Assembly: GCA_037893245.1 (NCBI GenBank)
Contig: JBAIAA010000784.1
Coordinates: 186,001 to 250,000, forward strand
DNA from: Crossaster papposus
Taxonomy: Eukaryota > Echinodermata > Asteroidea > Velatida > Solasteridae
Direction: 5' to 3'
DNA length: 64,000 nucleotides
Part shown: piece after piece, positions 23,763-34,635 of the stretch
Layout of the letters: each line of letters begins with the position of its first letter
Numbering within the stretch: position 1 is the stretch's first letter
Program-made: the position numbers and the translations under genes
The notes under the pieces: generated by a model
Told to the model about the DNA's origin: nothing
Databases searched by the model: none
What the model saw: the letters and a program-made list of their open reading frames with translations, nothing else

Positions 23763-25528
23763 AGCGGTTCAAGAACATTACCAGTTTGCGACTCTGAATC
23801 TGAACTTGCTGATAGTTTTATGTCCTTTTTCGTTGACAAAGTTGAGCAAATCCGATCTAAGGTTACATCTGAAGCTTCTTTCCGCTCAGATACTATACCA
23901 TGTCAGTTTCAATTAGATCCTAGCATAAATTTGCCTAATTTCAAGATTCTAACCAAATCTGATGTTGAAAAACTCATTAGGCAACTGTCTAACAAGTCGT
24001 GTTCACTAGACACGTTACCATCCTGGCTTGTTAAACGATGCTTGCCTACTGTGTTACCGGTTATAACAAGAATTGTTAACGCTTCCCTTTCATCTGGTAT
24101 TTTCCCTGAAACCTTCAAACAATCGATAATCACCCCTGTTCTTAAGAAACCCACCTCGATCCAAATGCCTTTAAGAGTTATCGACCTGTTTCAAATATCA
24201 AATTCATTGGAAAAGTAATTGAAAAGGCTGCGTCATGTCAAGTTACAAATCATGTAAAAAACAACAATCTCGGTGAAAAGTTCCAGTCAGCATATAAAAC
24301 CCACCACAGTACTGAGACTGCCTTGCTTAAGGTGAAAAATGACATCTTGCAATCCCTAGATAAAAACAAAGTTGTTCTCTTGGTTTTACTTGACATGTCA
24401 GCAGCATTTGATACCATTGATCATGGAATACTTCTTGACAGACTTGAGACTTGTTTTGGTATTACAGGTGCCACTAAGTCCTGGTTCATGTCTTATCTCA
24501 ATGGACGCCGTACTAGAGTATCCATCAAGACTGTTCAATCCTTTGAGCATGTTTTGAGATTCTCGGTACCCCAGGGCTCAGTAATAGGCCCACAGTGTTT
24601 CACCATGTACACTCATCCAGTTGGTGATATCATCAGAGAACACAATCTAAATTTTCATGTTTATGCTGACGATACCCAGCTCTATGCAGAATTTGACCCA
24701 AAAGTGGCTGGTGATTCTGATCGTACGCTCACTAATCTTTCCACTTGTATTTCTAAGATCAATACTTGGATGGTCCATAACATGTTACAGCTAAATCAAG
24801 ACAAAACTGAATTCTTTGTTTTTGCTACACCGACAGTCATCAACAAATTACCACATATTGAGTTAAAACTTGGAGACACATGTATTAAGCCCTCTAACAC
24901 TGTTAAAAATCTAGGGGTTATACTTGATTCTGCATTATCCATGGCCAGTCACATCAATACGATTTGTAGAAGTGTAAATTTTCATATTCGTAATTTATGG
25001 CGGATTCGCCGGTTTCTCACTCAGGAGGCTTGCCAAAATGCTGTTAGATCTTTGGTTCTTTCTCGTATTGACTATGCCAACTCTTTGCTACATGGTGCCA
25101 GGGAAGTCGACATAAGACGTGTACAGCGTCTTCAAAATAAAGCTGCGCGTCTTGTGTTTTCATGCGGAAGAGAAAGTTCATCTGGTCAATTACTGCGCTC
25201 GCTTCACTGGCTCCCTGTCAAAGAAAGAATCGTGTTCAAAATCCTTTTGTATGTATATAAATCTATCAATGGTCAATCCCCAAGCTACATTACCGATAAT
25301 CTTGCTTTTTATAACAAAGAGAGACCTGAAGATCGCATGAGACTCCGCTCTTCTTCTGATGTCACCCGACTGGTTGTTCCTCGCTCCAACAAGAAAGCCG
25401 GGGATAGCTCATTCTCTGTTGCTGCTCCGAATCTTTGGAATCAACTGCCGGTTATTATCAGGGAAGCGGCGTCCATTGCGATCTTCAAGCGCCTACTTAA
25501 AACACACTTATTTCCCATTTTGTTATAA
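23763..25528 (+). pseudogene. LINE reverse transcriptase (ORF2 C-terminal part), one frameshift
   Basis: From 23763 the frame encodes the linker and RT finger region (FFVDKVEQIRSKV, DTLPSWLVKRCL, FKQSIITPVLKKP). A frameshift near 24150 moves the continuation (SYRPVSNIKFIGKVIEK, FQSAYKTHHSTETALLKVK) into the frame that stays open to 25528. That frame carries motif A LLDMSAAFDTIDH, motif B VPQGSVIGP and the catalytic YADDTQL at about 24660, then the CR1-type C-terminal region ending AIFKRLLKTHLF. Catalytic aspartates are intact. A single frame change and good motif preservation make this one of the younger LINE copies in the window. Confidence 0.88.
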
Positions 25529-25645
25529 ATATATAATATTTGTATGTACAAATGTATATGTGTGCTGCATGTTGATTGTTAGGCGCTGTGATCTTTGTAG
25601 AGCGCCATATAAATGCCTTGTATTATTATTATTATTATTATTTTA
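23763..25645 (+). mobile_element. CR1/L2-like LINE, 5'-truncated, with ATT tail
   Basis: The RT-containing part of ORF2 is followed by a 3' UTR ending aggcgctgtgatctttgtagagcgccatataaatgcc and an ATT microsatellite (25618-25645). Microsatellite tails of this type are typical of CR1/L2-related LINEs. The endonuclease region is missing. The insertion lies inside the Harbinger-type element. Confidence 0.88.
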
Positions 25646-25904
25646 TGGGAAAGACGAAAACCCGCACAAAATGTACCTTCCTCCTCACACAGTACAACAA
25701 TACTCTAATGTTGGCATAACTAAACTTACAAAATAGTGTATGTAGGCTGTGTTTAGGAACATAATCACGGATTATGTTTAAATTTAGATACAACAGCTTT
25801 CCTTACGTATTCGACATGTGGGCACCAACTTCATGCTCATCAATAACTGCGCCCACACAATTACAAGACCTCACGTTTTCAATAAGACTATCACTCAGCA
25901 ATGC

Positions 25905-26276
25905 AGGTTGGATACACCATTGGTAATTGCTTTATTTATCTTGAATTGGTGGATTTGGGGGGTTGTATTTTATAGTCAATATCGTTTAACTGACCTGTCT
26001 GAAGTTTTACAGTCATTGATCCTGAGAAAAGCAAAACGGCGTTCGTTTTCAACCGGCGTCGGGCAATGTTTTTTATGTTGTTCTTGTTTTGTTAGATTTA
26101 CCGTCCGGCGATCGTTATTTTTGTTATATACAATTTAATTTTTGGAACAATTACAGGATATCTAGCGCAATAATTTTGCTGGATGCCTACAATTGTTATT
26201 TACTTTCAAATTAGTAAAATATTTCTTAATAATTCGGTAGTCATTTTGTTCGATATCCGCAAATAGTATACTACCT
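25905..26276. mobile_element. TTAA-target MITE (AGGTAG family)
   Basis: The left end is AGGTTGGATACACCATTGG; the right end is GTATACTACCT followed by TTAA (26277-26280). Internal family blocks are present: gtttaactgacctgtctgaag, ttcaaccggcgtcgg, tagcgcaataattttgctgg and atttcttaataattcggtag. Confidence 0.88.
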
Positions 26277-26329
26277 TTAAGTCAACATTGGATATTTTCT
26301 GCCTTGTACCAATAAGCATACATTTAGTT

Positions 26330-27060
26330 TTAGGGGGGTTTAATGCTAGCTTGTTTCTTACGCACCAGTTGTGAAAACTAGTAAGAGCTGTATTTGAGGA
26401 GTTTCACATATTGACGTGGAGTCATCAGCTTACATAAATAAGTTGCAGTTTGGGAATATAAAAAATGGAAGATCACTAGTATAAACAAGGAACTAGTATC
26501 GACCCTTGTGCGGAACACCAATGTTTACGGACATGGTGCCGCCAATATTTACAGACTGACTGCGGTCACTTATTTACGACTTTAATAAACCAATTAATTA
26601 CAGAAGATGACATGTTCATCTTTTTTAGTTTCTCTGGTAAGATTTCATGATTAACACAATCAAATACTTTACTGAGATATAAAAACACACTGCCTGTAAC
26701 TTCTATATTCTTCATGGCCTCAACACACATGTTTGTTAAGTCGTGAATGATGCTTTCAGTTGAGTGCAGGAGTCTAAATCCTGACTGGCAACTAGGAATC
26801 AGATTGTTTTCATCAAGGTAGCTATATACCGATGTGTGCACCTATCTTTCAAAAATCTTAGAGATAATTGGCAGTATAGAAATAGGCCGATAGTTACCTG
26901 TACTACATTTATTTCCTGCATGTTTCAAATTTGTAGGGTATCGCTCACATCTTATGGTTAAAAATCCCAGTTAAAGATTTAAAGATATATGCCTAAGATA
27001 AGGTGAAGCAATTCTGATCATTTTAACACTAATGCCATCCAGAGCTGTTGCTTTCCCAAC
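26330..27060 (-). pseudogene. LINE reverse transcriptase fragment (second family)
   Basis: The minus strand encodes NYRPISILPIISKIFER (about 26915-26850), then a 91-residue frame with NLIPSCQSGFRLLHSTES and a motif-A block FLYLSKVFDCVNH, followed near 26530 by MSVNIGV and a degraded PQGS-like motif. This is the RT core of a Jockey/CR1-group LINE, different from the one at 23763-25645 and opposite in orientation. No catalytic YxDD was recovered; the copy is fragmentary. Confidence 0.8.
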
Positions 27061-28159
27061 CGACATAGATTATATTTGCTTTTGAACAAACTCTTAGGTA
27101 ACATTAGGTACTACGCATTCTTTATTAAGAGGCGGCAGTATTGTCATCTTGTCTAACTTTAACTTTGTATTCCCTAACTTTAACGTATTACATATTTCCA
27201 CCCATTCGTGTTTGAGAGGGTACAGGCAATTGCAATGAACTTCATGACTGTTTTGTGATATTTCGTATGCGGTGGGTTTTGTTCCTGCGTTTGGTAAAGT
27301 ACATGTACACTTTGACGTTTTAATTATGATTAAACGTGTAATTAGCACTAATTACAGACCTTCTTAATTAGACTTTGCACTATATATCCTGTTCTTAAGC
27401 TTGTGATCAGTGATCGGTCTATAATAACCTGTTTGTATACACATGAATGCAAGTTGCACTCAACGTTATAATTATTGGTGCAGTTTAATGACTTATGATG
27501 ACCTTTGACCCTTTCTTAATTAGGGATGGCACCACTTGAAACTTTCTTAAGTTGCAGATTTTGCTCCAGCAAGGTGTCAGCTACACATTGAAACTTGTTT
27601 TATCCTTGCACTCAAAATTATGATTAAACGTGTAATTAGCACTAATTAAAGACCTTCTTAAGTGTACTTAGCACCAATTATATTGTTCTTAAGTATACAA
27701 ATCCTATTCAGTACACGATAAACTTTCGACTCATGAAGAAATTATGTTTGCACTCAAGATTATGATTAAATCGAATTGTGGGGGGTCTTTCAGGGGCTCC
27801 CCCCACCCAACGCACCACTCGCCAAACTTAAGAAAACCCATTTTGCAGTTGTCCCAGTCACCCCAACATATCCCACGCTTCAAACCTTTTGCACTCAAAA
27901 TTATGATTAAACCTGGCTGGGCTCCCGGACTAAAAGACACTATTTAGTAAGGGACACTTTGTTGTACACAGGGTTAAGTAACCAGCATCAGTCCCCGCTT
28001 TGCATAGAATAAATACAAATTAAAAAAATGGCCACTGACTTGAAACTGAACCTTACAACAATGATAAGGCCCGTAACATAACATTAACAATAAATTAACC
28101 GAATATTTGCCATATTGTCCCATTCCTCCATGGCTGTCCTAGCCACAATATACCAAATC

Positions 28160-28510
28160 CTACCTTCTCTGGGTACGTCCACGGTCCTGGAAAGCACTTG
28201 AAAGAGCAATGGGGTGGCTGGCGTCTTCACTTCCAAGAGGCACGGCTTGGCCTCTAAATGCTTACCCGGCTTGCCGATGCCGAACACCCTCGTGCGTGGT
28301 CCGCATTCAATGAACGACAACGTAGCTTTTTTGGCAGTTTGGGGCAATTTAAAGCTTTGTCATCGCGTACAACACTCTCTGAATTTAGCCTAGCTCTTCA
28401 CGCTAAATTGTATTACTTTAGATTTGGCATAAGTTGTGTGCATACAGCAATACAAAGGACTTTCGTCGCCTTCATCTTTAGCTAAATTCGCGTCCGATGA
28501 AGACGCCATC
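28160..28510 (-). pseudogene. First exon of a broken Cys/His-domain gene
   Basis: From the minus-strand ATG near 28509 (context tgcaagATGGCGTC) the frame reads MASSSDANLAKDEGDESP, YAKSKVIQF, a stop, AKFRECC, a second stop, then KLPQTAKKATLSFIECG and VKTPATPLLFQVLSRTV, ending PREG at a donor-like AGAAG|GTAGGA (about 28165). The two stops occur where related proteins, as I recall them, have tryptophan (K-S-W-A-K-F-R-E-C). The fragments at 20115-20209 and 18968-19460 lie downstream on the same strand, with the 6.7-kb Harbinger element between. Exon structure is inference. Confidence 0.42.
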
Positions 28511-28619
28511 TTGCACAACGTGATCACACCGACTCCGCTGTAACAAGTCGTGACATTGGTCAACGTTGCATGAGAAACTCGTTGTGATTGGTTAGCAGTA
28601 AAAGTCATCGATTTATCCT

Positions 28620-30760
28620 TACATGGTTCGTGAAAATCATGGCTTTATTTCTTGAGTATTTTTCCAACTCAAATTTACTATTACTTGATAATGCGAATGT
28701 TTTAGGCTTGGCGAGTTTTAGGGTGATGAAAGACGGAATTTACACGAATTTTAAGCCCAAAATGTAATAGCTTCTTGAGGGGGGTCACAAAATCAACGAA
28801 TTTGTGAGATCATCCTGCGGCCTAATTAGACTGTGAACCTACCACTTGGCGACGCGCATTATAATACCATAGACAGTGAGCAGTCCAACCACCCTGGAAT
28901 TCAGTATTGTGAAAGTACGACTACCTCTTCCCAAAACTGTCACATTTGATTTGTTTATTGTGAAAGTAAGTGTTCGCACGTACAAGGCACGTACAAGCTT
29001 CTTTCAGACCACTTGAACTTGATTATGGTGTAATTTTTCTGCCAAAAAGTTGTCTGAATGGTTTTAACGTGTTTTTTTTCTAAAACGGTAATTAAATTAA
29101 ATCCAGGATGAATTTATCTTCTTGCGGGTTGACGTAAATAAGGTTTGTTTGGAGACATCGAAGCGCTAGTGTAAAGCGCTAGTACCTTCAAACCTGAAAT
29201 CTTTCTAGAAAAAAAAATTATACTAAGATCGCCCGATTTGGTTCAGTAGTTTTCATTCTAGTGGCCTTTTTCAGGAACCAAGTTAAGAGGGGTGGGGGGG
29301 GGGGGGGAGTTTTTTCAGGTCAGATACTGGAAATAGGCCGTCCCGCCTTTTTTTGACCAACCTGTTTATTAAAGGAATGCAGAATATTATTACTAAACCA
29401 GAAAAATATAAAGGTCAACATTTATGAACCACCAATTAAATTATCAAGCAAGAATATCAATGTTTATTAGTCTTTTTATGATTTTGATAATATAAGCTGC
29501 ATATCACAAAGAGAAACTGACTATAGCTGCATAACAATAATTTAACGCGGAGTCACTGACCAAAACAATTTTCACGGTTGCTATTCGGTGTTCACGCGAG
29601 AGGCATATGTGTAATATCATGTATAGAACTGTAATTGGGGGGGGGGGGGGGGGGGGGGTCACAATGGTTTGTCTAATGGTATAAACATATATATATATTT
29701 CCTGGACACACACACACACACCAAATATTGGAACATTCTGGCATACTAAATGCCGTACAGCTATTGCAACCATTCATCAGTTGTACACTGAAATCCCTAG
29801 GGCACAGACACCAAGCACTGGCATAAAAAAGCCACAGGCATTTAGCCTTCTCTTTTCTTTGTAACATTTTGATAAGATAAAGTAATGCCACAAATCTTTT
29901 CTTTGTTTACTTGTAGTAAGATGGCTATATTTACAGCAGTTATGTTTGTAAGAAGGCCTGTGAGTTAAGGGCGTGGACAAAATGTCAAGTTTGGCCAATT
30001 TCTCGTGGTATATTCAACACTAACACTCCACGACTGTGCACAACTGTTGCAAGACTATCCTACCACCTTTACGGCCGAAATGTTCATGTACATGTACATG
30101 TATGCTGGTCTAATGGTTAAGTAAAATATCACTCACATGACATAATCAGACGCGTGTCTGTTTTAGGTGGAAATACTAGTACATGTATAAACACTGAAAT
30201 GTCTTGTTCTAGATCCAGCGTATTCAAAAGGTCATATTTTCATGTGTGTACTGTATGGTTACATTGACAAAAAACACTTTGACTGCTAGTATCCAGCTTT
30301 GAAATCGTTTTCACCTAAAGTGAATTTTGTCATTAAACCATTTTGGGCAACACTACCAAATACAAGTACGTTGTTAATGGAAACAATAAATATTCGGCTT
30401 TTGAATACAAGATGATTGTTGCTTACAATATTTATGCCAACGTCAGAATATTTTTTTACCAATAGTTTTGAGGAATTTCCTTGAACTTGCACGTTAGGCA
30501 ACCCTTCAAATACTGTTTAGCCCAATTTACCGACACCTCTTTTCAATATGGGAACAAATGATGTTTAATACACGGCAGGTATTATAAATACTCGATATCT
30601 CAAATTGCTCAAAGGGTCATCATGCAGATTATTTAACTTTAAGAGTATGTTCTCCTGATGTAGAAAAGGTATAGAAACATTGAATATCCAACAAAACAAT
30701 GTTCACCCCAGTCAGTCCGCAGCGCACGCGTTAATGAGGTCATATCCCAAACTTTATTTG
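28620..30760. other. Unassigned region with simple repeats
   Basis: No coding or RNA feature recognised. Simple sequence: G-rich run about 29290-29307, a G run of about 22 at 29637-29658, and a CA run at 29708-29721. A segment at 30700-30755 (cagcgcacgcgttaatgagg) is an inverted match to 15100-15150 in the left arm. Confidence 0.5.
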
Positions 30761-30763
30761 TGA

Positions 30764-30988
30764 CCCACTTCCACGAAACCAGACATAAGTGTTTTTTCGT
30801 TAAAGTGAGATATTGTTATTTCCATTTAGTACACTTCTTCAGCTTTTATTTGGTACCAAAACCACCTTTATACCATACATACTTCCAATTTTATGATGAT
30901 TTTAAGACCGATTCTATGGGAATAAAAACAATGGAAATAACAATATCTCACTTTTCAACAAAAACACTTATGTCTGGTTTTGTGGGAG
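30764..30988. mobile_element. Foldback MITE, about 225 bp
   Basis: About 58 bp at the left (ccacgaaaccagacataagtg ... gtgagatattgttatttccat) recurs inverted at the right (atggaaataacaatatctcac ... cacttatgtctggttttgtggg) with few mismatches. No coding capacity. Target duplication not clear. Confidence 0.82.
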
Positions 30989-31009
30989 CAGCACCCGATT
31001 TCACTAAAC

Positions 31010-31390
31010 TTTGCGACGCGTCGCAACTCGAGTTACGAAGAGTAACGCGTCGCATCTCTCGACGCGTCGTACGATCCATTTCACTAAAGTTACGATGCGT
31101 TCAATGCACTTGAAATTTCAAATTTGCTAAAGGTCCACAGCAAGCTTGTTTTTCGTAAAAAATGCATCAGACGTCAGCCATTTTGATTTACATTTTTGAA
31201 TCTTTCCGAGAAGAGATTCGACGACTCTTTACTGAATACCAGACGGCTATTTACTGTGCGTTGAATAGGTACATACAACAGTCACTGTTTTGTGCTATAA
31301 ATACACCTACGACGCGTCGCACGTACGATGTGTTTCGTGAAATGGATTTTACGACGCGTCGCAGCTGCGACGCGTCGTAAAATCCATTAT
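31010..31390. repeat. Cluster of GACGCGTCG palindromes, including a 48-bp perfect palindrome
   Basis: The core GACGCGTCG occurs at least five times between 31017 and 31380, for example in TTGCGACGCGTCGCAA and CTACGACGCGTCGCA. Positions 31341-31388 form a perfect 48-bp palindrome centred on CAG|CTG, with arms beginning AATGGATTTTACGACGCG. Flanking copies of tttcactaaa and tttcgtgaaatgg suggest the whole block is an inverted-repeat element, but its ends are not resolved. Confidence 0.85.
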
Positions 31391-31439
31391 AAAATATGAC
31401 GAGATTCATTATGTTTTTGACCGAATTTTGTTCACTCGA

Positions 31440-32217
31440 GGTTACGGTATGATTTTGAGGGAAATTTTTGCCGTGTGTTTAGTTTCTGCGCCCTGATCAA
31501 TGATCAAGCCTATCACGTGAGTGACGCCATGCGGCAGCACCTCGGAAATAGCTCAGCGTACTTTCATTTGTTTTACCGTTTGAGTTCGTTTTTATCGTTC
31601 GTTTTGGACTGTGTAAGCAGGATATACTTAACTGTAGATCCCTCAGGGAACACATGTGAGTTGCAGCCGATGTTTTTTGGCCACATTTCGAATCTTAAAT
31701 TTCGTTAGGCCTATAACTTCGCGATTTCGTCAACCATGAAAGGTTACTCTTTGACCCAGCTAAGAAACATTGGTTTAACTGCTGGCAGCAAACGCCCTCT
31801 ACCAGGTACCGTATGGCAAAGAATTAAATTACTTGGATTGAATTGTGTAAAACCTACTCGCAGAGGCTACCGGGGTGGTGTCAACAAAGTACACACAATG
31901 AAATGAAATATTCATTAAGATCTGCCCCTGAATTCCCTTGCCCACGCACCCGAACAAATAGGTTTAAGAATTCTTTTATTTCTTGGTGTTTGTTTAATCA
32001 GTAGGTTTTGTTTATAATCTGGTTGTGGGTTGTGCAGTGAATACCCTGCTGAGAATATTTTAATAGTTTTTTGTTATAATTAATATATTCTTGATAGAAG
32101 TTTTAATAATTTTAAGTTTTTCTTAAAAATGTTTTTTAATTAAAAAAAAACAATTACACGTGTAAAATCCAACTTTTTATGGTTGCTAATAAATACATTA
32201 TCTTATCTTATCTTAAT
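31440..32217 (+). mobile_element. Internally deleted LINE with TCTTA tail
   Basis: The small basic ORF above is joined to an AT-rich 3' UTR ending in ataaatacat and three to four TCTTA units. RT and endonuclease are absent. The 5' boundary is uncertain. Such half-LINEs can be mobilised in trans by full elements with the same tail. Confidence 0.5.
31736..31906 (+). pseudogene. Short LINE-like N-terminal ORF (56 aa)
   Basis: The frame from 31736 encodes RIKLLGLNCVKPTRRGYRGG followed by VNKVHTMK and a stop. A basic R-P-T-R-R-G-x-R-G-G motif is common near the start of CR1/L2-group LINE polyproteins. It is followed within about 310 bp by a LINE-like 3' end (ataaatacattatcttatcttatctta, 32187-32214). 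This looks like an internally deleted LINE retaining only its two ends. Confidence 0.5.
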
Positions 32218-32754
32218 TTTATCACTACACATCGATAAAAAAAGCAATGATCTTTCGTTTGATATACAATTTAGCCTGTGGCGACATGTTTCTCATGTAT
32301 TCTGCGACAATTTTCGTGCGCGCGATTTCAACTTTTTCGGCCATGTCTTTCGGTTTGTACATACGCAGAGCGTGTATTTCATTATTCACATGGGGGTGTA
32401 TGTGCACAGGATATGTGCACATAATGTGCTGGATATCCACTAGAAGTAGATGGAGATTGCACAGTAGCCAACAGATACAGAATTTGTTTTGTGTGGCTTA
32501 TTTATATGATAAAGTTAGGTTTCTGCCTTCATATGTCATGCCTACAAAAAAATGATTTTCCCTTTTCTGATGTCTTCCAATATTATGTTTCTTATACTAG
32601 GTAGTAGGTCATGCCGTCCACCACCATGGCCATGTCCACCGCCATACCCACCGCAGCCATCGCCAGCATGTCACGGAGCCTCTATACTTAAACTACTCTT
32701 GTGACGTCACTCTATTCAAAAAAGTGTCGATTATTTTTAAGAATGTACAGTTAA

Positions 32755-33107
32755 AGGTAGTATACACCATTGGTAACTGCTTAAATTATCATGAATGGGT
32801 GGATTTGGGGGTTATAATTCATAGTAAATATCGTTTAACTGACCTGTCTGAAGTTGAGAAAAGCAAGAAAAACGACTTTCGTTTTTAACCGAAACTGGGC
32901 AGTTTTTCTTATGTTGTTTTTGGTTTTTTCGCGATCGCCAGCCGGCGATAATGAATTTTGGTTTATACAATTCAATTTTTTTGAACAATTACAGGATATC
33001 TAGGGCAATCGTTTTGCTGGATGCCTACAATCATTACTTACTTTCAAACAAGTAAGATATTTCTTAATAATTCGGAAGTAAATATCTGCAAATGGTGTAT
33101 ACTACCT
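32755..33107. mobile_element. TTAA-target MITE (AGGTAG family), best-bounded copy, 353 bp
   Basis: The ends AGGTAGTATACACCATTGG and AAATGGTGTATACTACCT are flanked by TTAA on both sides (32751-32754 and 33108-33111). Outside them aagaatgtacag (left) and ctgtacattctt (right) are exact inverses, so the element sits at the centre of a 28-bp palindrome. No ORF. Confidence 0.94.
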
Positions 33108-33123
33108 TTAACTGTACATTCTT

Positions 33124-33759
33124 TTAAGAATTAACAGAAAAAGAATGACTCAATGGACACAGAAATTGCTATTGTTATATTTATTACAACTTAGTAAGAG
33201 CTATGTTGACAGTTTCTCTAGAGCTCTCAACAGTTGTCTTTGCTGTGTCGACGCGCTTATGCGGTTTCAACCCGGCTGACTGCTCTCCTATGGATGCGCC
33301 AACCCGCATGTAACAAATTGCATCGATGTTTGTCTAAAACATTCGAAAATGAAAATGGCCCAAGAACTTATTACGACTAAGAAAACAAAACGGGAAGGAT
33401 AAACTTTTTATTAGCAAGGTCGAAGCGATGGTTTCCGATTTAAAATATGTACATGTAATACGAATTGATTTCTTGTAAATGGGAATAATTTTCGACGGAG
33501 ATAGGCCATAGTTATGTCATACGTTCGAAGGTCCTAAAAAGTACTACTAATGCACAACTTTAAAAGGGCTGGTATACCTACAACACATACATGTACTTTA
33601 CATTTGCTACATACCCGTGTAGAAAAAACGGCAGAAAAACCAACAGAAATTTGTTTTGTTCCAAGTCTGGTTTGACATGTGATAATGAAACCATTCAGGG
33701 TTTAACAAAAGGCTGGTATACTTTCGACACGGAATAATGACTACCGAAGCTAAGTTACA
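33124..33759. other. Unassigned region
   Basis: No gene or repeat recognised apart from a short direct repeat (ggctggtata near 33570 and 33710). Confidence 0.4.
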
Positions 33760-34503
33760 CTATTTGCATCGCTGCGACGTAGCGGTCGGAAGATCCATAT
33801 TCACTTTGTGAATTTGGTAGCTATGAGCAAGACGTACGTACATCGCCTCCGCTGATGTTCTAGGTAGGCCCGTTGACCAACCAATTACTAGGTCGGCTGG
33901 CCATAACGGGTGCCTAAAGGGAGGACTTCGATCCTAATGGTAGGGATTTGTGCAGGTTTGCGATTCCGATGGAAGTAGAGCCTGGATTGATGTTCGTTTT
34001 AGGAAACAAGGTAGGAGATATATAAATCCTTGCCACTGGTAAGGAGGTACATTTTTATGGAGCAGCCATGTCATTTTGTCAATGTGAAATTTGATTATGG
34101 TTATTCGGCTGCGGAAGGTCATAATAAGAATTTGGGCAAGTTCTTGTTTAAAATTCGTTCCTTTGAATACCATTTTGTGTGTTTTCACATATACCATCTA
34201 GGAATTCCTCCATGTATATACGTACGTTGAGGCTGACTGATTCAGCGCGACGGGCGTGGTACATTAGGTAGGCGTACGCAGTCTTTGCTATTGTACAAAG
34301 CTATTGCACAAAGCTATTGTACTTTGGATAACAGCACGCGCTCAAGCATGCACGGCACGACACTTAACTGCAAGAAGAAGATGGCCTCGCATTCCTGCGG
34401 AATTTTCATGAAGGCGTGGGTATTGTCCAAAGGTATGTGGATATGGGAATTTGGTTATTTATCAGTAGGCCTATGTCGGACCGGGTTTTATCATGGTTCT
34501 TAT
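33760..34503 (-). repeat. Right arm of inverted duplication, distal part
   Basis: It is the inverse of 16584-16160 and 15205-14822 in the left arm, in that order. It begins with CTATTTGCATCGCTGC, the same terminal motif that ends the left arm at 16584, after which the two loci diverge abruptly. It lacks the solo LTR present in the left arm. Confidence 0.88.
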
Positions 34504-34635
34504 AGTACCCTATTCGCACTGCTGCTTTGTTCGGGCCCCAGAATCTATACTAGAGTCTTAGATATGGGGAGATTCTTCGCTCCGAACCAGGACCACGAAG
34601 CCTCACCCATTCCCACAATATCTCGCCCTAAATAC

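Larger units (their letters stand above)
21229..27930. mobile_element. PIF/Harbinger-type DNA transposon, 6.7 kb with nested insertions
   Basis: The left end GTCCGGGATCCCAGCCAGG and right end CCTGGCTGGGCTCCCGGAC are inverted copies, followed by long subterminal arrays of TTTAATCATAATTTTGAGTGC and CTTAAGAA motifs (21240-22330 left; 27310-27900 right). The right flank TAA (27931-27933) and left flank ATA fit the 3-bp TWA-type target of Harbinger elements. Internal remnants are a Myb-like ORF and an inverted HARBI1-like transposase start (23020-23420). A CR1-like LINE, an antisense LINE fragment and a TTAA MITE are nested inside. A related partial copy lies at 49880-51562. Confidence 0.85.
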
